Shown: in pieces, positions 17,283 to 26,472 of the stretch
Layout: each line of letters opens with the position of its first letter
How positions within the stretch are numbered: position 1 is the first letter of the stretch
Assembly (NCBI GenBank): GCA_963791325.1
Contig: CAWBRU010000004.1
Location: 1-64,000 of the forward strand
DNA from: JBEVJK01 sp963791325
Lineage (GTDB): Bacteria > Pseudomonadota > Alphaproteobacteria > Rhizobiales > Rhizobiaceae
Direction: 5' to 3'
Length of the DNA: 64,000 nt
Program-made: the position numbers and the translations under genes
The notes under the pieces: model-generated
Told to the model about the DNA's origin: nothing
Database searches by the model: none
What the model saw: only the letters and a program-made list of their open reading frames with translations

Positions 17283-18294
17283 AGGCGATGGCCTTGCCCC
17301 AGGCCCGCTCCAGCGAGCGCTGCGAGGTGTTTTTCTCGCGATGCCGGCCGTCCTCGCCCCAGCACCAGGGCCAGACCTGGGCGACCATCGCGAACTCGTC
17401 GGCCGCGAAGCCGGCCCGCAGCAGCCGGGAGGCCATCGCCATCAAGTAGCCGGAGCCGCTGACGTCCGAGCCCTCCGGGCGCTCGCCCTTCCACAAATCG
17501 TCGAAATCCCGAAACCGCTGCCTCTCGTACTGCAGCTTGTCGCGCAGCAATTCGGGCAAATCCTCGAAGCGGTCGACATAGGTGGCACCGAAATCGATGG
17601 TCCCGGTGTTTCGCGCGGCGGTCGTGGTCGCGGCGATTGGCGGGAACATCTCGGCCAACCGGGAGATCGTGTAGCGGCGCTCGCTCCATTCGACGAGCGA
17701 GGCCGGACGGATCGTGCGCCCCTTCGCCAGCTTGGCGGGGGTCGGGAAATTGGTGCTGAACGGCAACCGCAAAATCCTGTCGCCGTTCCAGGTTCCCGGA
17801 TCGCCGGAGAACTCGATGATCAGCCGCCTGTTGATGGCCTCGAGCATCGCGGTGTTGGCGGCATTGGCCTCGACCGGCTCGGCAAACAGCCAAGTCGCCT
17901 GCCAGCCGCCGCCCGAATCGATCAGATAGGAAGGCCGCTTCTCCTCCGGCAGCGCGGTGAACTTCGCCTTGATCGCGGCATGCAGGCCCGCGAAGTCGTC
18001 CGACCCGGGTGCGACCGCTGGGACATCGACATCGACGAAGGGGCCGCGCAATGCCGCGACATCGGCTTTGGCGACCTTCGTACCCCGGGCTTTCGGCTTT
18101 GGCTCTGAGAGCATGTAGTAGGCATTGATTTCCGCGCCGAGCGCTTCGAGCCGCCCGGGGATTTCCTCGGCGCGCCAACTTGGCAGCGTCACGCCGTCGA
18201 TTGGAGTGTCCCGCCCCAGTTTGAAGAACACCACGTTGATGTGCTCGCCGGGCAGCGCCTGCAGAAATGTGGTCAGTGAGGCGGGGGCGTTCAT
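17161..18294 (-). CDS. Archaeo-eukaryotic-type primase/RepB-like protein
   Basis: The 377-aa product has the layout of mobile-element AEP primases: a catalytic acidic motif FVDVDVP (residues 87-92), a glycine-rich SYLIDSGGGWQATWLF (about 122-137) and RILRLPFSTNFP (about 183-194), which corresponds to the third conserved block. An acid/proline-rich tail closes the protein. Such enzymes prime DNA synthesis with a RepA-type helicase, and exactly that gene follows. The start overlaps the stop of the preceding gene (ATGA), indicating coupling. One usual histidine of the second motif is replaced by tryptophan here, so activity should not be taken for granted. Confidence 0.75.
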   Translation of the reverse strand: MNAPASLTTFLQALPGEHINVVFFKLGRDTPIDGVTLPSWRAEEIPGRLEALGAEINAYYMLSEPKPKARGTKVAKADVAALRGPFVDVDVPAVAPGSDDFAGLHAAIKAKFTALPEEKRPSYLIDSGGGWQATWLFAEPVEANAANTAMLEAINRRLIIEFSGDPGTWNGDRILRLPFSTNFPTPAKLAKGRTIRPASLVEWSERRYTISRLAEMFPPIAATTTAARNTGTIDFGATYVDRFEDLPELLRDKLQYERQRFRDFDDLWKGERPEGSDVSGSGYLMAMASRLLRAGFAADEFAMVAQVWPWCWGEDGRHREKNTSQRSLERAWGKAIAYAEAELKQANGEAPGGGPEGPDSPQPPDPAEGVGEEFDRR

Positions 18295-18656
18295 GGCCGC
18301 ACCTCCCCGAAGGCGTCCGGCCGGTAATCGAGCACTGCCTGGGTCGCTGCCGCGACGAACCGAGCCAAGGTCTCCGAATTGTCGAAGGAGACGGACGCCG
18401 AATATTTGGCCTTGCCGGCGTCGTCGGTCAGCGGCTGCCCGTCACGGCCGAGCTGGACCTTGCTCGGCAGCGCGATCCAGTTCTTGCCGTCCTTGCTGAA
18501 GACGCCGCAGTCGTGAAGTCTGAGCCGCCAGCTGGGAATTTGAAGATCGCACCAACCGCGCAGGCTGGCGTGGCCGCGCACGGGCCGGAAGGAAAGACAG
18601 ACGATGACCGCGCCGCCAACGCGCGGCCGCACGATGTCGAGATCGTCGGATGACAT
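18291..18656 (-). CDS. SpoVG-like small protein
   Basis: 121 aa. The core GHASLRGWCDLQIPSWRLRL followed by HDCGVFSKDGKNWIALPSK resembles the beta-sheet fold of SpoVG-like nucleic-acid-binding proteins, which often occur in phage and plasmid replication modules. The C-terminal helix (DNSETLARFVAAATQAVLDY) probably packs on that sheet. The stop overlaps the primase start. Assignment rests on pattern only, without a database comparison. Confidence 0.55.
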   Translation of the reverse strand: MSSDDLDIVRPRVGGAVIVCLSFRPVRGHASLRGWCDLQIPSWRLRLHDCGVFSKDGKNWIALPSKVQLGRDGQPLTDDAGKAKYSASVSFDNSETLARFVAAATQAVLDYRPDAFGEVRP

Positions 18657-19007
18657 GGGGAAATCCCCCGAAAAGGGTGGGTCGCAATTGTCCCGACCAG
18701 CTCGCGGGCGAACCGCCTATGAAATCGAGGGCTGCGGGGTGCAGGGCCTGCCGGTGCGCGGGGAGCCCGCCTACGGAAACCTCACCCATCAGCTCGGACG
18801 GCTGGGTAACAGGAACACTGCGGTGAAAGGGGGAGGGGGAGAGCAGGAAGGCGCAGGCCATCGACGCGACCAGGGTGGTCTGGTCTGGACGGCCCGTTTT
18901 GCTGATGGGTGAACTCGCATTGGTTTCCCGGCTCGGGATCCTGTGTTCTGGCCCTCTGGCGAGCGCCGATGAACGCCTCCGGCCCAAAGCCGGGGGCGTT
19001 TCCCTGT
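18657..19007. other. Gap between the HTH gene and the SpoVG-like gene
   Basis: No supportable gene. An imperfect GC-rich inverted repeat at about 18,978-19,001 (CGCCTCCGGC, loop CCAAA, GCCGGGGGCG) lies directly after the stop of the HTH gene and may act as a terminator. A G-run (GGGGGAGGGGGAGAG) lies at about 18,828-18,842. Separation from the upstream genes suggests that the primase module has its own promoter here. Confidence 0.45.
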
Positions 19008-19238
19008 TCAGCGCTCGTGGCGCGGCCTCGGAGCCGGCGCCGCCGGGGCGGAATCGAGCAGCTTCTGGGCGTAGGCCATCACCGCGCTCTCGCTCATGTG
19101 GAATTTGCGGCCGATCAGCTTGCCGGGAATTTCCCAGCGCTCGATGGCGCGGCGCGTAACCGGGAAAAAGCGCTCGGTGACCAGCTGCACGGCAGTGGCG
19201 CGGTCGATGTAGCGGCCATTGCGCCTAGCGGCGGCCAT
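19008..19238 (-). CDS. Helix-turn-helix protein (AlpA/excisionase-like)
   Basis: 76 aa. The sequence YIDRATAVQLVTERFFPVTR continues RAIERWEIPGKLIGRKFHMS, the winged helix-turn-helix pattern of MerR-like excisionases and AlpA regulators (helix, turn, W-x-IP, then a wing ending in the conserved xGRK). In satellite and prophage elements such a protein next to the integrase directs excision or activates the replication operon. It overlaps the preceding gene by 14 bp. Confidence 0.7.
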   Translation of the reverse strand: MAAARRNGRYIDRATAVQLVTERFFPVTRRAIERWEIPGKLIGRKFHMSESAVMAYAQKLLDSAPAAPAPRPRHER

Positions 19239-19500
19239 CGCGGCGGCCTCCCGCTTGGCTCAGCTCACCGAAACGCACGATGCCGTCGACGATGGTTCTG
19301 TTGCGCCAGTGAACCTCGCGCTCTGTCTCGATGCAGAGTTGGCCGGCGACCTTGAGCGGCGTCGGCATCGCGGTGTCCTCGCCGAGCACCTCGTGCAGAT
19401 AGTCGAGCGGGTCGATGCCGTTGCGCCGCAAAAACTCTGCGAGCGAGGTGAATCGGGGCCTTTGTCCATCGCCGCGGTGCGGTGGCCTTGCCTTGGACAT
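19225..19500 (-). CDS. Unknown 91-aa element protein
   Basis: Not recognised. Contains FTSLAEFLRRNGIDPLDYLH followed by EVLGEDTAMPTPLKVAGQLC and TEREVHWRNRTIVDGIVRFG. Mainly helical, no membrane segment or signal. Overlaps the HTH gene and lies in the same operon direction, which suggests a regulatory or replication-accessory role. Confidence 0.6.
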   Translation of the reverse strand: MSKARPPHRGDGQRPRFTSLAEFLRRNGIDPLDYLHEVLGEDTAMPTPLKVAGQLCIETEREVHWRNRTIVDGIVRFGELSQAGGRRDGRR

Positions 19501-19601
19501 GTCGGTCTCCAGCAGTTCGAGATCGACAGTCCAATTACTAGGTTTTTTCCAGCTTGAGGGGGGTCAAACTGGCGGAGACCTGAAGAAAATTCGAGGCCGG
19601 A

Positions 19602-20324
19602 TCAGGATTTGCTGCGCAGCTTCCCGACCCCGGCGACCAATTGGTTATCGTCGCGGCCATAGATGCGGATCATCATTTTCCGTTCGGCCTCGCTCCACGA
19701 CAATTCGCGCCTGATGCGGGCGCCGACCGCGCGGGCGAGATCGCGCTGCTCTGTTGGCACGGATCTCTTCCAATGCACGCGCCCATCATCCGACAGCCCC
19801 ACATCGGGAACCAGTTTCTTGTGCTCGGCCAGCCAGCTGGTGCCGTTGATCTCGGAGTAGCAGCAAGCCTTCAGGATGGTCAGCGCCTTGGCCGCGCCTT
19901 CGGGCAGCGAATGCGGCTGCTGCCGGTTCCTGCGGGCAATGCCGCGGCCCAGGATGGGGTCGTCGCCAAGCGATTGGCCGATGAGGTCGGTGTGAAGCTG
20001 CTCGGCGCGCTCGTGTCCGAACACCAGCGGCCCGACATCGCGCATGAACTGGGCCAGGCCGCGCAATTGGGCCGCCTCGCCGGCCAATATGGGCGCCTGC
20101 TCGGCATCCCGGTCGGCGCTCTCGTGGGCAGCCGCGTACATCCGGTGACGCAGCGCCTCGCCGACCCCGAGGACTTCCCCGAACCCGAAGAACAAGCCGC
20201 GCAGCTTGCCAGCACGATCGAAGGCGCCGGGCCTTCCCGTCCCCAGCCGCCAAGCGCCGGAGGCACGGACCAATGCCTCGAACAGCGGTTTGACGTTGAA
20301 CAGATCCTCCCGCCGGATACTCAC
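19602..20324 (-). CDS. Unknown protein coupled to the integrase gene
   Basis: About 240 aa from the GTG at 20,324, which overlaps the integrase stop (GTGA), a sign of translational coupling. The product is helical and charged (DLFNVKPLFEALVRASGAWR, LRGLAQFMRDVGPLVFGHER, KALTILKACCYSEINGTSWL) and ends with RIYGRDDNQLVAGVGKLRSK. I do not recognise a domain. A longer frame reaching back to 20,429 is open but lies inside the integrase gene. The tight coupling makes a role in integration or excision plausible. Confidence 0.65.
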   Translation of the reverse strand: MSIRREDLFNVKPLFEALVRASGAWRLGTGRPGAFDRAGKLRGLFFGFGEVLGVGEALRHRMYAAAHESADRDAEQAPILAGEAAQLRGLAQFMRDVGPLVFGHERAEQLHTDLIGQSLGDDPILGRGIARRNRQQPHSLPEGAAKALTILKACCYSEINGTSWLAEHKKLVPDVGLSDDGRVHWKRSVPTEQRDLARAVGARIRRELSWSEAERKMMIRIYGRDDNQLVAGVGKLRSKS

Positions 20325-21772
20325 GACGACGCCGCCCTCGCGGTGAGCGGCACGACATTGCCCTCGGCCTTCGCCTCCTGCCTGGGCCATCGCCCAGTGG
20401 CGACCGCGTGCGCGACGAGCCTGTCCCATGCGGCCATCGCGACCCGTCTGGGCGCTCGCTCTTGCGCGTGATGGTAGCTCCGCGCCACGCCGCTACCCAT
20501 GCTGGCGCTGCGGGCGTGGTTCAATAAGCTGTCGATCGTGAAGAAATCGCTCGCCCTGTGCTCGCCCATCTCGCTGGCGAACAGGCGCCTCGTGTCGTGC
20601 CAGTGAAAGGTGTCGCCAGTCTCGCGCTCGATCTGGCGACCAAAGTGGGGCCAGCTCGTGAACGTCCGGTTCCGCCTGGCGAGCGGGATGAGCGCGTCAC
20701 AAGTCTCGCCCACGGTGGCGAGCAGATCCTCAACAAGGGCTGCGGCTGTCCCAACGACCGGCATGACGAATGGGCGCTTGTTCTTGGTTTGCCCTGCGGC
20801 CAGCCGGATCTCGATCTCGCCCCCGTCATGGACAATGTTGGCGATCTTGATGTTGGCCAGCTCCTGCCTTCGTAGTGGCAGCAGAATCGCCAGCTTCACA
20901 TAGACGCCCTTCGCGGCGGGCAGCCGCTCGGCGGCCTCCCAGAGGGCCTGCACGGCCGCGGCACTGGGCACATGGCTTCTTGGCGCCGGTGGCGGTGGCG
21001 CCCCGACCCGAGCGGCCGGGTTATCCTCGATGGCTTCGACGGCTTGCAGCCATTTGAACAACCGGCTGACAACGCCGCGACGATGGCGTGCGGTCGCCGG
21101 GCGCCCGGCTTTGGCGTGCAGCTCGGCCAGGGCACGAACGCGCTGTTTGTCGAGCTCGGCAGGCTTGAGCTCCGCCGCACCCATCTCGGCCAGCGCCCGA
21201 CGGAGATGCGAGGCGGTCTGCTCCCCATGGAGACGCCCGCCGCCGGCGCCATGCAGAAGAAAGGCCGCGGCGCATTGCCCGAGATTGGCGTGGGCCAGCA
21301 CCGCGAAATCGTAGATGGCCGGCTTGCCGGGCATGATGGGCCTGTCCGGCGCCAGGATGTGCTCGAGCATCTCCGAATCGGCCTTAGCCTTGGCGGTGGC
21401 ATCGTGCGAGGCCCGGATCTGCTCGCGCTGCGCCGCCCGCCTCTCCGCGACGGGGTCGCGACCCAGGGCGATGGCGCGCTTGACGACGGCCGCTGCCTTC
21501 CGGGCCGCCTCCGGGCTGATCTCCGCGGCATCGCCGAGCGTCACCGACTTCAGCGGCGGGCGCTTGCCATCAGGGCCAATCCCGCGCGGCCGCGCGGTGA
21601 CGCTCCAGGTCGCAGTCCGCGCCCCGATGATCAGCCGGAGGCCCGCGCAGCCCGTGTCGACGATGCTGCGGCGCTCCCCAGCCGTCCTGGCGGCACGGAT
21701 CTCGCGGGCAATGATGGCAGGCGTGAGCTTAAATCGGCGCGTGCGGAGGCCCGCGGCATTGAAGTTGGGCAT
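20321..21772 (-). CDS. Tyrosine recombinase (integrase)
   Basis: 483 aa from the ATG at 21,772 (MPNFNAAGLRTRRFKLTPAI). An N-terminal arm-binding segment and a long SAM-like core-binding region precede the catalytic domain, where the tyrosine-recombinase residues are visible: Arg in LLPLRRQELANIKI, HxxR in FHWHDTRRLFAS, a His in the LLNHARS block and the nucleophile in VARSYHHAQE. Length and layout fit P4-like/DUF4102-free integrases of islands. It is the first gene of the leftward element and lies 196 bp from the porin gene, so one attachment site should lie between them. Confidence 0.92.
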   Translation of the reverse strand: MPNFNAAGLRTRRFKLTPAIIAREIRAARTAGERRSIVDTGCAGLRLIIGARTATWSVTARPRGIGPDGKRPPLKSVTLGDAAEISPEAARKAAAVVKRAIALGRDPVAERRAAQREQIRASHDATAKAKADSEMLEHILAPDRPIMPGKPAIYDFAVLAHANLGQCAAAFLLHGAGGGRLHGEQTASHLRRALAEMGAAELKPAELDKQRVRALAELHAKAGRPATARHRRGVVSRLFKWLQAVEAIEDNPAARVGAPPPPAPRSHVPSAAAVQALWEAAERLPAAKGVYVKLAILLPLRRQELANIKIANIVHDGGEIEIRLAAGQTKNKRPFVMPVVGTAAALVEDLLATVGETCDALIPLARRNRTFTSWPHFGRQIERETGDTFHWHDTRRLFASEMGEHRASDFFTIDSLLNHARSASMGSGVARSYHHAQERAPRRVAMAAWDRLVAHAVATGRWPRQEAKAEGNVVPLTARAASS

Positions 21773-21840
21773 GGCTCTGGCTTCCCGTCTGGCGAACAGG
21801 CCCAGCCTAAACCAGAACAACTGACCAGACCAGAGTGGGC

Positions 21841-21880
21841 GAGGTCTGCGGAGGTTAGCGGAGGCTAGCGGAGGTTAGCA
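21841..21880. repeat. Four tandem 10-bp repeats upstream of the integrase
   Basis: Consecutive units GAGGTCTGCG, GAGGTTAGCG, GAGGCTAGCG and GAGGTTAGCA. They lie 69 bp before the integrase start. A 7-bp inverted repeat (GCCCAGC ... GCTGGGC, 21,881-21,908) follows directly. One helical turn per unit suggests binding sites for integrase or its regulator, or an end of the element. Confidence 0.75.
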
Positions 21881-21967
21881 GCCCAGCAGCGCAACGGCTC
21901 AGCTGGGCAAAACAGCGGGAAACCAAGGGCTGCCGGGCCGCTCGTAACTTTGACTGGAGGTCAGAAA

Positions 21968-23304
21968 ATGAACATCAAGAGCCTTCTTCTCGGCTCAGCT
22001 GCGGCCCTGGTCGCAGTCTCCGGTGCGCGCGCCGCCGATGCGGTTGTCGCTCCGGAGCCCGAGCCGGTTGAATACGTTCGCGTTTGCGACGTATATGGCG
22101 CCGGCTTCTATTACATCCCCGGCACCGAGACCTGCCTGAAAGTCAGCGGCTACTTCCGGTACGACATCGGCGCCGGCGACGGCGTTCGCAACAACAGCAT
22201 CACCGGCATCGACGCCAATGGTGTCGCGTTCAACGTGAACCGTGGTGCCTGGGGCCTTCCGGATGTCCTCGACAAGAAGAACCCGCTCAACGACGACGGC
22301 TCGGCCAACTTCAACGACGCCTGGTACAAGCGTTCGCGCTTCCAGCTCCGCGTCGATGCGCGGTCCGAGACCGAACTCGGCACGTTGCGCGCCTACTTGG
22401 CGTTCAACATGCAGTACACCACGGGCTACCAGAACGGCACGTTCTTCGACCGAGACACGGGACGACTTCGTGAACGGCCCGTCGAGCGCGATGTTCTTCG
22501 ACAACGTCATCGAGCACGCCTACCTCGAACTGGGCGGCTTCCGGGTCGGTAAGACGGACTCCTACTTCTCGACCTTCACCGATTACACCATCAACATCAT
22601 CCACGACGACAACATCGTCCCGTACGGCCCGTACGACACCAACCAGATCTCCTACACCTACGACGCCGGCAACGGCTTCACCGCAGGTGTGGCGGTCGAA
22701 GAAGGCGACTTCGGCTTCAACGAGGCCGGGTTTGCCGTCAACGGTGTCTCGGCGAACGGCGGTAACTCGGACGTCGAGAACCTCTACACCATCGACAGCT
22801 ACGCTCCGCACGTGGTGGCCGGCGTCGGCTACACCGCTGGTTGGGGTGGCATCAAGGCGGTCGCCGGTTACGACTCCGAACTGGGAAAACTTCGCCGCCA
22901 AGGTTCGCGTCGATGCCAAGTTCTCGGACACCTTCTCGCTGTTCTTGATGGGCGGCTGGGCTGACAAGGACGACATCACTGTGACTGGTGCCAATGGCAA
23001 CACGGTCACCTTCGACAACGCCCAGCCCAACTACTACGGCACCTGGGGTGGCGAGTGGGCTCTGTGGGGCGGCGGCAGCTGGCAGTTCACGCCGAAGGCG
23101 CAGCTCAACGTTCAGGTCGCCTATGACGATTTCGAGGACTTCTCGGCAATCGCCAACGTCGACTACGAGCTGGTTCCGGGCCTGCACATCCAGCCTGAAA
23201 TTGGCTACCTCGACAACTTCAGCGACAACAACTCCACCGCCGGCGATCTGGGCGCTGCCGGCAGCGGCTGGAACGGCTTCCTCCGCATCCAGCGCAACTT
23301 CTGA
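21968..23304 (+). CDS. Outer-membrane porin (Omp2a/2b type), two frame breaks
   Basis: Alphaproteobacterial porin_2 family: trimeric beta-barrels that let small solutes through the outer membrane. Starts MNIKSLLLGSAAALVAVSGA, signal cleaved near ARAADAV, followed by the family hallmark VRVCDVYGAGFYYIPGTETC and LKVSGYFRYDIGAG. The C-terminus GWNGFLRIQRNF ends in phenylalanine as needed for barrel assembly. One extra base near 22,460 and one near 22,881 break the frame; removal gives about 444 aa. A good ribosome-binding site (GGAGG) precedes the ATG, and a strong terminator follows. Confidence 0.9.
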
Positions 23305-23328
23305 TCGGTCGACTTCCGGTCAAGGATC

Positions 23329-23356
23329 AACCCGGCGGGCAACCGCCGGGTTTTTC
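23329..23356 (+). terminator. Rho-independent terminator of the porin gene
   Basis: A perfect 10-bp stem AACCCGGCGG / CCGCCGGGTT with a GCAA tetraloop, followed by TTTCTTT. It starts 25 bp after the porin stop and separates it from the convergent hydrolase gene. Confidence 0.9.
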
Positions 23357-23424
23357 TTTGCCTGCATACGGAAGAGTTGGAAATCGGCCGACGACGGCTG
23401 ACCGTCGGAGAAGCCTTGTCGGCC

Positions 23425-24339
23425 TCAGTCCGCGGCGAGCCGGTCGGCGCGCGCCAGGAAAGCGGCGATGCGTTGCGGCAGTTCGCCGGTTTCGAGCAGC
23501 GGCGGATGGCCCTGGCCCGGCACCGTCAGCGTTTCGCAATCGGGATGGCGGGCCGCCATCTCGGCCAATGTCTGCGCAGACAACAGCGTCGAGAGCTCGC
23601 CGCGGATGGCGAGAAGCGGAACGTTGCGCAGCGCTTCGAACTGCGGCCAGAGGGTCGCGGCCGGCCGCTTGGGATCGAAGCTCTTCACCACGTTGATCAG
23701 AGCCGGGTCGAAATCGGCGACCGGCCGGCCCGCTTCGGTGCGGTAGATCGCCTGAGCAAGGCGCTGCCAATCGGCTTCAGCCAGCGCCGGGAAGCTGTTG
23801 CCGTGCAATGATTTCTGCATCGTCACGGCGTCGGCCAAGCTGGCCGGCTGCCGCGCTCCTTCCAGGTAGCTGCGGATGTTGGCCAGGCCTTCGGCCTCGA
23901 CCACCGGGCCGATGTCGTTGAGCACGGCGCCCTTCAGCACCGTCGGCCGCAGCGCGGCGAGCAGGTGGATGATCAGCCCGCCGCGCGAGGTGCCGATGAA
24001 CACGGCCTTGGCGAGCCCGAGCGCGGTCAGACCGGCAAGCACGTCGTCGGCTTCGACGGCGAGGCTGTAATTGCGCCAGTCGGGATCGTAGGCCGAGCGG
24101 CCGCGGCCGCGATAGTCGAAGGCGACGACCTTTCGGGGGCGCCGCGGATCGCTGGACAGGATGCGCGCCAGCGGATCGAAGTCGCGGGCGTTGCGGGTAA
24201 GGCCGGGCAGGCAGACCACCGGCAGGGCGGCGGCAGCCGGGCCGGGATCGCCGTAGATACGGGCGTAGAGCTCGAGACCGTCCTCGGCCCGGAAGAAGGC
24301 CTCGTGCCAGCCGCGGCCGGATTCCCTCTGCACCGTCAT
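23425..24339 (-). CDS. Alpha/beta-hydrolase
   Basis: 304 aa, cytoplasmic. The oxyanion region VVCLPGLTRNARDFDPLAR, the nucleophile elbow GTSRGG, and the final catalytic histidine in VPGQGHPPLLETGELP are all visible, giving a Ser-Asp-His triad in a single domain. The substrate cannot be inferred from the sequence. The start at 24,339 has no competitor within the family's usual N-terminal length. It is 37 bp upstream of nothing on its own strand and is followed by the porin terminator in the convergent gap. Confidence 0.85.
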   Translation of the reverse strand: MTVQRESGRGWHEAFFRAEDGLELYARIYGDPGPAAAALPVVCLPGLTRNARDFDPLARILSSDPRRPRKVVAFDYRGRGRSAYDPDWRNYSLAVEADDVLAGLTALGLAKAVFIGTSRGGLIIHLLAALRPTVLKGAVLNDIGPVVEAEGLANIRSYLEGARQPASLADAVTMQKSLHGNSFPALAEADWQRLAQAIYRTEAGRPVADFDPALINVVKSFDPKRPAATLWPQFEALRNVPLLAIRGELSTLLSAQTLAEMAARHPDCETLTVPGQGHPPLLETGELPQRIAAFLARADRLAAD

Positions 24340-24375
24340 CGCTGCTCCTTTGCACGAGCCAGCAGCATCAAAGGC

Positions 24376-26472
24376 TTAGCGGCCGTTGATCAAGTCGCCT
24401 GCGATGTCGAACTGGCCGGCGATGCGCATCTTATAGACTTGATAGTTCTCCATCACCCGCTGCACGTAGCTGCGCGTCTCAGCGAAGGGAATCCGCTCGA
24501 TCCAGTCGACGACCGTGTCGATGTCCTTGCCGCGCGGATCGCCGTAGCGGGCGACCCACTGCTGCGCGCGCCGCGGCCCGGCATTGTAACCGGCAAAGGT
24601 CAGCACATAGGATCCGTCGAAGCGGCCGAGCTGCTCGCCCAGGAAGGCGGCGCCGAGCGCGGCATTGTAGCCGGCATCGGTGGTCAGGCGCTCCTTCGAA
24701 TAGGGCAAGCCGGAGCGCTTGGCGACCTCCTTGGCGGTGCCCGGCATCAGCTGCAGCAGCCCCCGGGCACCGGCTCCGGAGACGGCGCCGACCTTGAATT
24801 CGCTCTCCTGGCGGGCAATCGCATAAGCCAGCGCCATGCCGGGGCCGGAGATCCTGGCGTCGGCGGGAATCGCCCCCAGCGGATGCGACAGAGCGCCGAT
24901 ATCGATGCCGCGGCTGCCGGCGATCTTGGCGACCTTCAGCGCCAGGAAATGGTTGCCGCGCTTTTCCGCCATCACCGCAAGCAGCGCCAACTCGCCGGGA
25001 CTGGTGAGTTGCTCGGCGAGGTCCTTGTAGAGCACCTCGGCGCGCTCGGGATAGCCGGCGTCCTCGAGCCGGCCGATCGCCTGCACCGCCTCGCGCTTGG
25101 GGAAGCTCTGCCGGTCGGCCGCGGTCGGCAACGGATAGGGGACCGAGATGCCGTGCTCGCCCAGCTTGGCCGCCGCGAGCTGCCCGTAGAAGGCGGTGCC
25201 GAACACCGCCGCCTTGCGATAATAGGCGTCGGCATTGCCGCCGCCCCCCGCTGCCGCGGCGCGGCCGAGCCAGTAATACGCACGCGACAGCGAGATCGGG
25301 CCGTCGGCGATGCCGGCGATGGCGGCGAAATGCCGTGCGGCGGTCTTGGCGTCGCCCATGCCGCGCAGCGCGTACCAGCCGGCATGGAACTCCGCATCGG
25401 CTTGGTTGACCGGGGATTCGGCGCTGTGCTGGGCAACGATCCGGTAGGCGGTCTTGATGTCACCGCTGTCGACGAGCTCGCGCGACAGCGCCCGGCGCTC
25501 GATCCACCAGGCATCGGGATCGATCAGCGAGGCCGCGTCGCGCGGAGCTTTCAACATCAGCGCCGCCGCCGGCTCGATCTTTTCGCCGCGCCGGAGATAA
25601 CGGGCTTCGGCAAACAGGTAGCCGGTCGAGCGCTGAGCGGCGGGCACTTTGTCGAGCAGCTTGCCCGCCGCCGCGTCGCCCTTGATCACGGCGGCCCAGG
25701 CCTGGGCAAGCTCTGGCGCGCCGGCCAGCGCCGCCACCCGCATGGCCGAGCCGACGCGGTCTTCATAGAGCATGCGCTCCATGCGCAGCCGGTGATCGGC
25801 GGTGGGGATCAAGCCGCCGAATTCCTTGAGGATCGCCGCTTCCTCGCCGGCGTCGAGGAGCTCGGTGCGCCAGAACGGCGACAATGTCGCGCGCGCCTTG
25901 TCAGGCTGGCCCAGCGCCAGCAGCGAACGGGCGAGGATGATGGCGCCTTCTGCCGTCTGCGGCCGGCTGGTGCCGAACGCCTGCACCACCAGCTGCGGTG
26001 GCGGATTTTCGCGCAGCATGGCGTGCTCGCCGTTGCGGCGCAGCTCGTCCATGCCCGGCCAGCCGGGCAGAGCTCTTGCCGCCGCCGTGATTTCGCCGCT
26101 GGTGACGGATTCGCCGCCCTGCATGGCGATCGCCCAGGTCAGGATGTGGCGGTCGAGTGCGGCCGGCGACAGCCCGTCGCGAACGGAGCGAGCCTTGACC
26201 AGATCGTTCTCAGCCAAGGCGTCGAGCCCGCTTTTCAGGGCCGCGATCGAGCCGACGCGCGGCGCCGGATCAAGCACCGGAAGGCTCGGCACGCCGACCG
26301 AGGCGGTGGCGCCGCCGTCGACCTCCTGGTTGAGCGCCGCCTGCGGACGGGGCGCCGGGATCGGCGCGTAAGTGAGGGCCCGCGGTTCGGCCGCGGCCTG
26401 CGCCGCCGACAGGCTCAGCGCTGCTGCGGTGAGAACGACGCACAGCGAAGCTGACAGTTGCGTCTTGGCCAT
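24376..26472 (-). CDS. Soluble lytic murein transglycosylase (Slt70-like)
   Basis: About 698 aa from the ATG at 26,472, chosen because it gives a proper signal peptide (MAKTQLSASLCVVLTAAALS, cleavage near AQAAAEP); an ORF extension to 26,664 is not needed. A long alpha-superhelical part (residues 60-520) carries TPR-like repeats, then the SLT domain: MALAYAIARQESEFKVGAVS with the catalytic Glu in QES, ARGLLQLMPGTAKEVAKRSG and VLTFAGYNAGPRRAQQWVAR. It cleaves the MurNAc-GlcNAc bond with formation of the 1,6-anhydro product in the periplasm. Confidence 0.92.
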   Translation of the reverse strand: MAKTQLSASLCVVLTAAALSLSAAQAAAEPRALTYAPIPAPRPQAALNQEVDGGATASVGVPSLPVLDPAPRVGSIAALKSGLDALAENDLVKARSVRDGLSPAALDRHILTWAIAMQGGESVTSGEITAAARALPGWPGMDELRRNGEHAMLRENPPPQLVVQAFGTSRPQTAEGAIILARSLLALGQPDKARATLSPFWRTELLDAGEEAAILKEFGGLIPTADHRLRMERMLYEDRVGSAMRVAALAGAPELAQAWAAVIKGDAAAGKLLDKVPAAQRSTGYLFAEARYLRRGEKIEPAAALMLKAPRDAASLIDPDAWWIERRALSRELVDSGDIKTAYRIVAQHSAESPVNQADAEFHAGWYALRGMGDAKTAARHFAAIAGIADGPISLSRAYYWLGRAAAAGGGGNADAYYRKAAVFGTAFYGQLAAAKLGEHGISVPYPLPTAADRQSFPKREAVQAIGRLEDAGYPERAEVLYKDLAEQLTSPGELALLAVMAEKRGNHFLALKVAKIAGSRGIDIGALSHPLGAIPADARISGPGMALAYAIARQESEFKVGAVSGAGARGLLQLMPGTAKEVAKRSGLPYSKERLTTDAGYNAALGAAFLGEQLGRFDGSYVLTFAGYNAGPRRAQQWVARYGDPRGKDIDTVVDWIERIPFAETRSYVQRVMENYQVYKMRIAGQFDIAGDLINGR

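Noticed and set aside
21773..21967. A tRNA gene as attachment site next to the integrase
   Set aside because: No cloverleaf or TTCGA-type T-arm sequence is visible; the porin gene follows directly.
23965..26454. An 829-codon rightward open frame opposite the lytic transglycosylase
   Set aside because: It is antisense to a clear Slt70-like gene and shows no domain. Long antisense frames are expected at this GC content.
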